A DNA stretch of 64,000 nt from Prorocentrum cordatum (lineage: Eukaryota; Sar; Dinophyceae; Prorocentrales; Prorocentraceae), in NCBI GenBank assembly GCA_963575745.1, contig CAUYUJ010020679.1, forward strand, positions 88,458 through 152,457. The letters run 5' to 3'. How positions within the stretch are numbered: the first letter of the stretch is position 1; every line of letters begins with the position of its first letter. Of the stretch, positions 42,593 through 51,485 are shown piece by piece. Under the pieces are notes generated by a model. The model ran no database searches and had not been told where the DNA came from. It saw only the letters and a list, made by a program, of their open reading frames with translations. The translations under genes and the position numbers were made by a program.

Positions 42593-44440
42593 GGGACCGG
42601 CGGTAAACCGTCAACCAGGTTACCGCCGGTGTCCTCGGAGAGCTCTTTTCTCGTACGGCGCTGCTCCGCACATATGCAGCAAGACTCTGGAGCAAGATCC
42701 CAAAAACTCGAAAAATCACGTTTCATGTTTTCATCGAAAGACGGTTCCGCCAAGTGTTTTGAAGCAATACTGCTGCTATGGGAATGAGAATTTGATTGGC
42801 GAACGGGAAATAACCCACTACAGGTGCGAAAAATACCGGTTCTCAAAATGAATGTTCAAATCTCTCATAAAGTTTTTCCAACCGACCCAAAGTTCGCACA
42901 TTGTCCGTCGGGGCCGGGTCGGCCAACTGGGCGCCGGCGGTAAACCGTCAACCTTTCTTACCCCCAGGGGACTCGTAGAGCTTCCTGACCATATAATGTC
43001 GAGAAAAACTGCAGAGAACGAATAGTTTTTTCAGCCCGAGCGATTTCACTCAGACCGAGTTCAGACCTCTGAATGCGACAGGCGGACGCGCCTGATGTCT
43101 TCAAATCGATTCCTGTGATTACAAGCCCTGTAGCCCCCCTACAGCCCGAGTTGCGTGCAGAAAACAAAACGTCTACATGTTTCGTGCTCATAATGTCCTT
43201 CTAATTTTCTGCTAAAAAACTTTCGACCTTCTGCTGTTTTAATTGAATGGAGAGATTCACAATTAGTTGGAAAAAATATCGGTCGAATTAGGTGTTTTCC
43301 GTTTTCTTGCCTTTGCTTCGGCCTCACCCTTCGTTCCGTTTCCGCGTCGGGTTCCCCTGCAGCGATTCTCAGGATGACTCGAACAATATCGACAGGCGGA
43401 CGCGCCTGATGTCTCCTAATCGATTTCTCTGATTACCAGCCTTGTAGCCCCCCACAGCCCGAGTTCAGTGCAGGAAACCGGCAGCATCTCTCAAGATGAC
43501 TCGAACAACACGAATAGTTTCGCGAACCTAGCTCGGACAAGCGACCGAGTTCCGAGCTCTCGATTCGACAGGCAGGCGCGTCTCTAAATCGAATCCTGTG
43601 ATTAACAGCCATGTAGCCAACCTATAGCCCGAGTTAATTACAAAAAACTGACAGCATCTCTCAAGATAACTCCAATAATACGAATCGCTTCGCGAACCTA
43701 GCTCAGCAGCCCGAGTTCAGAGCTCTGGATTCAACAGACAAGCGCCTGACGTTTCTGAAGCCGTTTCTGTGAGTATGAGCTCTGTAGCTGTCCTATAGCT
43801 CGAGTTATGTTCAGAAAATCGTCACCGCGTGTCAAGATGACCCGAAACGGCCGATCCCACCACAGTGCTTTTTGGCAGTTAAAGGTACCCGATCGAGCTG
43901 AGATCAAGATGGCGAGCGGAAATAAGATCGAATATCGGGCAGCAGACCGAGTTCAGAGCTCTCGATTCAAGAGGCAACGGCCATTGATGATTATGAATCA
44001 TATTCTGTACGCTTCAGCTCTGTAGCTGTCCTGTAGCTCGAGTTAAGTACAGAAAATCGAGAGCGTCTGTCAAGATGACTCGAATAATACGAATAGGTTT
44101 GCGGACCTAGCTCTGCTAGCAGACCGAGTTCAGACCTCTGAGTTCAACAGGGGAACGGCCTGATTATTCTAAATCGATTAACTGTGCTTACAAGCTCTGT
44201 AGATGTCCTAAAGCTCGAGTTCTCTCGAGAAAACCGACAGCGCGTGACAAGATGACCCGAAACGGCCGATCCCGCCGCAGTGCTTTTTGGCAGTAAAAGG
44301 TACCCGATCGAGCTTAGATCAAGATGGCGAGCGGGAATAAGATCGAATATCACGGGAAAAAATACTAGAGCTCAAACGAATTGTTGAATTTCGAGAACAA
44401 AATTTTCGACCGACTAAAATTCCTCAAAATGTCCGTCGAG
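42593..44440 (+). repeat. satellite modules with hairpins at 42593 (C) and 42926 (A)
   Basis: Duplicates the organisation of 39541-40933 at lower identity. The type A hairpin right arm is damaged (TTACCCCCAGG). Two end segments are present, the first truncated at about 43930 and joined straight to new monomers, the second at 44240-44440 running to the next hairpin. Confidence 0.75.
43165..43361. mobile_element. about 197-bp unique insertion in a monomer
   Basis: The paralogous sequence at about 40110 runs GCAGAAAACCGACAGCGATTC without a break. Here AAAACGTCTACATGTTTCG ... GGGTTCCCCTGC separates GCAGAAAAC from AGCGATTC, with about 4 bp of target lost. The insert is not satellite-like and has no visible terminal repeat or coding frame. 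Its origin is unknown. Confidence 0.75.
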
Positions 44441-45692
44441 ACTGGGCGCCGGCGGTAAACCGTCAACCTTTGTTACCGCCGGGGGACTCGTAGAGCTTCC
44501 TGACGACATATAATGTCGAGAAGAAATTACACATAAAAAAAAAGTTTTTCAGCCCAGGCAATTTGCGACCTTTCGGATGCAACAGCCGAACGCCCCCCGA
44601 TGCTTCTGGATTCTCTTCTGTACGAGCTCTGTAGCTCTCCTACAGCCCGAGTTACGTGCGTAGATCGACAGCACCTCTCAAGATGACTCGAACAATACAA
44701 TACGAATAGTTTGGCAAACCTAGTTCGAGCATCAGACCGAGTTCAGACCTCTGCATGCGACAGGCGGACGCGTCTGATGTCTCTGAATCGATCCTATGAT
44801 TACCAGCCCTGCAGCCCCCCCTGCAGCCGAGTTAAGTGCAGGAAACCGACAGCACCTCTCAGGACGACTCGAACAATACGAATAGTTTCGCGGACCTAGT
44901 TCGGGCAACAGACCGAGTTTGAAGCTCTGGATTCCGCAGGCGAACGCGCCTGATGTCTCCGAATCGATTCCAGTGATTACCAGCCATGCAGCCCCCCTAC
45001 AGCCCGAGTTAAGTGCAGAGAACCGACAGCATCTCGCAAGCGACTCGAACAATACGAATAGTTTCGCAATTCTAGATCGGGCAGCAGACCGAATTCAGGG
45101 CTCTAGATTCAACAGACAACGGCCACAGATGATTCTGAATCAGATTCTGTACGTATCAGCTCTTTAGCTGTCCTGTAGCTCGAGTTAAGTACATAAACTG
45201 AGAGCGCCTGTCAAGATAACTCGAATAATACGAATAGGTTTGCGCACCTAGCTCGGCTAGCAGACCGAATTCAGACCTCTGGCTTCAACAGGCGAACGCG
45301 CCTCATCATTCTGAATCGATTAGCTGTGCTTACGAGCTCTTCAGCTGTCCTGAAGCTCGAGTTATCTTGAGAAAACCGACACCGCGTGACAAGACGACTC
45401 GAAACGGCCGATCCCGCCCGTGTGCTTCTTGACAGTAAAAGGTACCCGATCGAGCTGAGATCAAGATGGCGAGCGGGAATAAGATCGAATATGACGGGAA
45501 AAAATACTAGAGCTCAAATGAATTGTTGAATTTCGAGAACAAAATTTTAAACCGACCAAAAGTCAGCAAAAGGTCCGTCGAGATTTTCCTTGCCAACTGG
45601 CTCTCCAGCGCCCCGGAATTACTCTTAAGCTTCCAGCGATAGCTTGCTAAGTAAGGGAAGCTCTACGAGTTATTTTTCTTGCCAACTTGGAA
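44441..45692 (+). repeat. satellite module with hairpin at 44441 (A)
   Basis: The hairpin follows GTCCGTCGAGACT, cutting an end segment short. About four monomers and a complete end segment (45390-45675) closing AAGCTCTACGAGTTA follow. No gene. Confidence 0.75.
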
Positions 45693-47038
45693 CTGGCGGT
45701 AAACCGTCAACCAGGTTACCGCCGGGAGCCTCGTAGAGCTCTTTTCTTACACCGCGCTCCTCAGAACACAGGGAGTAAGCTTCTGGAGCAAGTAACGAGA
45801 AAATCGAAAAATCGTGTTTTTCTGTTTCTATTCAAGGTCGGCCCGCTACAGGTGCGAAAAATCTGCTTTCTCAAAATAAAATGCGGAATATCTTTCAAAA
45901 TATTTGGAAGGGAGAAATATGGTTGCATCCAACTGGCGCCGGCGGTGAACCGTCAACCTGGTCACTGCCGGGAATCTCGTAGAGCTCCTAGCAGTAAGAG
46001 TGCTCAGCATCAAAAGAGAGGGCTTCTGGAAACATTTCTCGAAACACAGAAGAAATCACCATTTGTTTCATGTCGACATAAAATGGGTTCCGCCAAGTGT
46101 TTCGATAGTAAAAATGCATCTAGAGAGCTTCGACTCTGAGCACTCTTACGCGTGAAAGGAGCTCTACGAGGTTCCCGGCGGTGACCAGGTTGACGGTTCA
46201 CCGCCGGCGCCAGTGTTTCGACAGTAAAAATGCATCTAGAGAGCTCATATTAAGACGCAGAAGCCCTCATAACCTTCTACAGGTGCGAGAAAACTGCTTT
46301 CTCAAAATAAATTGTCAAATATCTTTCAAATATTCGCAAAACCACCCAAACTGGGCGCCGGCGGTAAACCGTCAACCTTGGTTACCGCCGGGAGACTCGT
46401 AGCCTCAGCGCGCGTTGAGTGAAGGAAACGGAGAGCATTTCTCAAGATGACTCGACCAATACGAATAGTTTTGCGATTCTAGATCGGGCAGCAGACCGAG
46501 TTGAGAGCTCTAGATTTGACAGAATCACGCAACTGATAACTCTAAATCAGTTTCTGTAAATATCAGCTCTGTAGCTGCTCTACAGCTCGAGTGTACAGAA
46601 AACTGAGAGTTCCTGTCAAGATGAACCAAATAATACGAATAGGTTTGCGGACCTAGTTCGGCTAACAGACCGTGTTCTGACCTCTTGATTCAAGAGGCGC
46701 ATCATTCTATATCGATTAGCTGTGCTTACCAGCTCTGTAGCTGATCTAACTCGAGTTATGTTCAGAAAACCGTCAGCGCGTGACAAGATGACTCGAAACG
46801 GTCGATCCCCCCACAGTGCTTTCCGATAGTAATATTCACCCGATCGAGCTGAGATCGAGATGGCGAGCGGAAATAAGATCGAATATTACAGGAGCAAATA
46901 CTAGAGCTCTAACGAATTGTTGAATTCCGAGAATAGAATTTTTTACCGACCAAAAGTCACCAAAAACTCCGTCGAGATTTTTCTTGCAAACTAGCTGTCC
47001 AGCGCGACGGGATTACTCGGAGCTTCCAGCAATAACTG
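45693..47038 (+). repeat. satellite modules with hairpins at 45693 (C), 45933 (B), 46165 (inverted B), 46349 (A)
   Basis: Short C and B leaders, then an inverted B end at about 46159-46211, then a type A hairpin that lacks its usual leader and joins monomers at about 46405. The end segment lies at 46790-47035. Confidence 0.75.
45933..46211. mobile_element. compact 280-bp fold-back with two type B ends
   Basis: The left end is GGCGCCGGCGGTGAACCGTC then AACCTGGTCACTGCCGGGAA. The right end is its complement, ending CACCGCCGGCGCC at about 46210. The arms continue through CTCGTAGAGCTCC and AAGAGTGCTCAG. A 34-bp direct repeat (AGTGTTTCGAYAGTAAAAAT onward) at 46096-46129 and 46212-46245 brackets the right arm, so the arm may have been copied in by template switching. 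Confidence 0.65.
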
Positions 47039-47401
47039 AGCGCCGGCGGTGAACCGTCAACCTTTGTTACCGCCTGGGACTCGAAGAGCTTCCTGGCAAC
47101 GAATAATGTCGAAAGAAATTACACATGAAAAATAGTTTTTCAACAGAATTACTCTTAAGCTTCCAGCAATAACTTGCTAAGGGAGGCTCTACGAGTTACT
47201 TGCTAAGGGAAGCTCTACGGGGAAAGTTGTCACATTGTCCGCCTTGGCCGGGCGGGCCACTGGGCGCCGGCGGTAAACCGTCAACTTTTCTTACCGCCGG
47301 GGGACTCGTAGAGCTTCCTGACAGTATATGATGTGGGAAAAAACTCAGAGAACGTGTACCTTTTCAGCCCAAGCGATTTCGGACCTCTCAAGATGACTCT
47401 G

Positions 47402-47436
<35 letters not shown>

Positions 47437-48341
47437 CATAGTTTGAATATCAAACCAAGTTCAGACCTCTGAATGCGACAAGCGGACGTGTCTGATGTCT
47501 CCGAATCGACTCATGTGATTACCAGCCCTGCAGCTCCCCCTACAGCCCGAGTTAAATGCAGAAAACCCACAGCATCTCTCAGAATAACTTGAATAATACA
47601 ATAGTTTCGCGGCTAGTTCGAGCAGCAGCCCGAGTTCCGAGTTTAGGGTTCGACGGACGGACGCGCCTGATGTGTCCGAATCGATTTCTGTGACCAGCAC
47701 GAGTTGAGTGCAGAAAATTAAAAGACTTCTCAAGATCATTCGAAGAATACGAATAGTTTCGCGAACCTAGCTCGGGCAGCAGGCCGAGTTCAGATCTCTC
47801 GATTCAACAGACGAACGCACCTGATGACTCTCAATCGATTTCTGTGACTATCAGCTCTGCAGCTGCCCTACAGCTCGAGTTGAGTACCGAAAACCAAGAG
47901 CGTCTGTCAAAATGACTCGAATAATACAAATAGGTTTGCGCACCTAGCTCGGCTAGCAGACCGAGTTCAGACCTCTGAGTTCGACAGGCGAATGCGCCTG
48001 ATGATTCTGAATTCGATAGATGTGCTGACCAGCTCTGTAGCTGCCCTACAGCTCGAGTTAAGTACAAAATACTGACAACGCGTATCAAGATGACTCGAAA
48101 CGGCTGATCCCGCCGGGACGCTTTTTGGCAGTAAAGGGTACCCGATCGAGCTGAGATCAAGATGGCGAGCGGGGATAAGATCGAATATCACGGGAAAAAA
48201 TACTAGAGCTCTAACGAATGGTTCAATTTCGAGAACAAAATTTTCAACCGACGAAAAGTCACCAAAAGGTCCGTCGAGATTTTGCTTGCCAACTAGCTCT
48301 CCAGCGCCCCGGAATTACTCTTAAGCTTCCAGCAATAACTG
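47039..48341 (+). repeat. satellite modules with hairpins at 47039 (hybrid) and 47261 (A)
   Basis: The 47039 hairpin has a type B left arm (GGCGGTGA) and a type A right arm (TTACCGCC), an apparent recombinant that leaves one G-T pair. A poly(A) run of about 32 bases interrupts the leader at 47402-47433. Monomers and a full end segment follow to 48335. Confidence 0.75.
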
Positions 48342-49227
48342 ACGCCGGCGGTGAACCGTCAACCTGGTCACCGCCGGGAACCTCGTAAAGCTCCGTTCAC
48401 TAGTAAGAGTGCAGAGAATCGACACTGAATCAAAAAATAAAGATTTTTCGAGAATTTTGAAATTCGATTTTTTCGATATTCATATTCGCTCAGTTCCCGG
48501 GAGTGAACTCATGCAAAAATGCATCGAGAGAGCTGAGCTGCTGTCAGAGAGGAGTTCATATATCAATGCTCGGCGTGAAAATCTGCTTTTCCAAAATAAA
48601 TGATCGAATGTCTTTCAAATTTTCGCAAAACCACCCCAAAGTTGCCACATTGTCCGCCTCGGCTGGCTGGGCCAACTAGCTCCATCCCGCGTCGGAATTC
48701 CTCTAGCTCATCGATGCCAAAGAGCTCAACGAGATATCTGCCGCCGGCGGTAAACCGTCAGCCTGGTCACCGCCGGGAACCTCGTAGAGCTCATTTCACG
48801 CGTAAGAGTGCTCGGGGTCGAAAGAGAGAGCTTCTGGAAGCATTTTTCGAAAAAGAGAAAAATATTTTTTTTTCGTGTCGACATGAAGATGATTCCGCCG
48901 AGTGTTTTCATAGTAAAAGTGCGCCTACAGAGCTCATACTAAGACAGAGAGGCACTCATAGTCGTTTACAGGTGCGAAAGATCTGCTTTCTCAAAATGAA
49001 TTATCAAATATCGTTCGAAAAATTGCAAAACCACCCCAAAGTTATCACTTTGTCCTTTCTGGCCGGGTCGACCAACTAGCTCGACCCCGCGCCAGAATTC
49101 CTCTAGCCCATCGATGCCGAAGAGCTCTACGAGGTACTTGCTCAGGGAAGCTCTGCGAGTTACTTGGTAGCGTCCAAAATGCAGAAAGCAAGGAGGGCAC
49201 ACACCGGAAATCCTTCCGGCAAGCCCA
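48342..49227 (+). repeat. two type B modules, hairpins at 48342 and 48740
   Basis: The first has the body variant with CGATTTTTTCGATATTCATA and ends CTCATCGATGCCAAAGAGCTC then AACGAG. The second has the ATGTCGACATGAAG-type body and closes GATGCCGAAGAGCTCTACG then AGGTACT. There are no monomers, so type B modules differ from type A in having no 178-bp array. Confidence 0.7.
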
Positions 49228-50458
49228 CTGGGCGCCGGCGGTAAACCGTCAACCTTGCTTACCGCCGGGGAACTCGTAGAGCTTCCAAGCTCGACTTAAG
49301 TTGAGAAAACCGACAGCACCTACCAACATTCTGACTCATAGTGAATATTTTTTGACCTCTGAATGCGAGAAGCGGACGCGTCTGATGTCTGCGAATCGAC
49401 TCCTGTCATAACCAGTCGCGAGATCAGTGCAAAAAACCGACAGCATCTCTGACGATGACTCGAACAATACGATAGTTTCGCGAACCTAGTTCGGGCAGCA
49501 GAGCGAGTTCCGAGCTCTGGATTCCACAGGCGGACACGCATGATTTCTTTGAATCGATCTATATGACAACCAGCACTGTAGCCCCCTCTCAGCGCAAGTT
49601 GAGTGAAGAAAACCGAGAGCCTAGCTCGGCTCACAGAACGAGTTCAGACCTCTGGATTCAACATACGAACGCGCCTGATGATTCTGAGTGCGATGGGTGT
49701 GCTTACCAGCTCTATAGCTGCCCTACAGCTCGAGTTAAGTACAAAATACCGACAGCGCGTATCAGAATGTCGAAACGGCCGTTCCCGCCTGCCTGCTTTT
49801 TGGCCTTCAAAGTTACCCGATCGAGCTGAGATCAAGATGGCGAGCGGGAATAAGACCGGATATCATGGAAAAAAATACTAGAGCTCTAAAGAATGGTGAA
49901 ATTTCGAGAACAAAATTTTCAACCGACGAAAAGTCAGCAAAAGTTCCGTCGATATTTTTCGTGCCAACTAGCTCTCCAGCGCGTCGCAATTACTCTTAAG
50001 CTTCCAGCAACTAGCTTAGGGAATAGGGAAGCTCTACGAGTCACAGACGCTCTCAAGAACCTTTTCGAGGTTCCTCTGGACTCTCTACCCTGCAGCGCTT
50101 CTCCAGGAACGTGTCCGCGCGTGCCTCAACGCGTGCAGGCACGCGTAGACGCTTGCCGGAAGCTCCCCCAGACTCGCTGCCGAGTCAAGCGAGTTTCTGC
50201 GAGGATCGTGGAGCGGCGGATATAGGCTGTTGGCGGGTAACACGATCGTCCGGCTTGTAATCTAAAACCCTGTAGCTCTCAGAGAGCTCTCCGGGGAACT
50301 AGCTCCACTCCGCGCCGGAATTCCTATAGCTCATCGATGCCGAAGAGCTCTACAAGGTAAACACGGAGAGCCAGGAGGACACACATCCGAAAGCCTTCCT
50401 GGCGAGCTCTCGGAAGCTCCCCTGTAGCGCTTCCGGGGCTCTGGGGGCTCCCCTGGAG
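49228..50458 (+). repeat. satellite module, hairpin at 49228 (A), with GC-rich insert at 50041-50460
   Basis: Type A leader (partly deleted), about three monomers and an end segment to 50040. Then comes a GC-rich sequence with GTGCCTCAACGCGTGCAGGC and CGAGTTTCTGCGAGGATCGT, related to the family at 55.7-57.3 kb. Confidence 0.7.
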
Positions 50459-51485
50459 CACTGGGCGCCAGCGGTAAACCGTCAACCTTTCTTACCGCCG
50501 GGGGACTCGTAGAGCTTCCTGACAATATATAATGTGGAAAAGAGTTTCAGAGAACGACTAGTGTTTCAGCCCAAGCGAATATAGACCTCTCAAGATGACT
50601 CTAACAAAACAAACGAACAGTTTTCCAATCGAGCTCGAGTATCAAACCGAGTTCAGACCTCTGAATGCGGCAGGCGGACGCGTCTGATGTCTGCGGATCG
50701 ATTCCTGTGATTACCAGCTCTGCAGCCCCCTCATACAGCCTGAGTTAGTGCAGAAAACCGAGAGTACCTCTCAGGGTGACTCGAATAATACAACAGTTTC
50801 GCGAATCTCGTTCGAGCAGCAGACCGAGTTCCGAGCTCTCGGTTCGACGAACGGACGCGTCTGGTGTCTCGAAATCGATCCCTGTGACCAGCAGCACTGT
50901 AGCCCTCCTCTAGCACGATTTAAGTAGAGAAAACGGAGAGCACTTCTCAAGATGACTCGAACAATACCAATGTTCGCGAACCTAGCTCGGGGAGCAGGCC
51001 GAGTTCAGTGCTCTTAATTCAACAGACAATGCGCCTCATAATTCTCAATCGATTTCCGTGGGTATCAGCTCTGTGGCTGCCCTACAGATCGAGTTAAGTA
51101 CGAAAAACCGAGAGCGTCTGCTACAATCACTCGAATAATACGAACAGCTTTGCGACCCTAGCTCGGCTAGCAGACCGAGTTCAGACCTCTGGATTCAACA
51201 GGCGAACGCGCCTCATCATTCTGAATGCATTAGCTGTGCTAACAAGCTCTGTAGTGATCCTGAAGCTCGAGTTATCTCGAGAAAATCAAAAGCGCGTATC
51301 AAGATGACTCGAAACGGCCGTTCCTGCCCGTGTGGTTTTTGGCCTCCGACCAAAAGTCACCAAATGGTCCGTCGAGATTTTTCTTGCCAACTAGCCCTCC
51401 AGCTCCCCGGAATTACTCTTAAGCTTCCAGCAATAACTTGCTGAGGGAAGCTCTACTGGGAACCGGCGGTAAACCGTCAACCAGG
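50459..51485 (+). repeat. satellite module, hairpin at 50459 (A), and interrupted type C hairpin at 51461
   Basis: Type A leader, four monomers, a shortened end segment, then GGGAACCGGCGGTAAACCGTC and AACCAGG at 51461-51485, where the second RT element begins. The right arm of this hairpin is missing. Confidence 0.75.
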
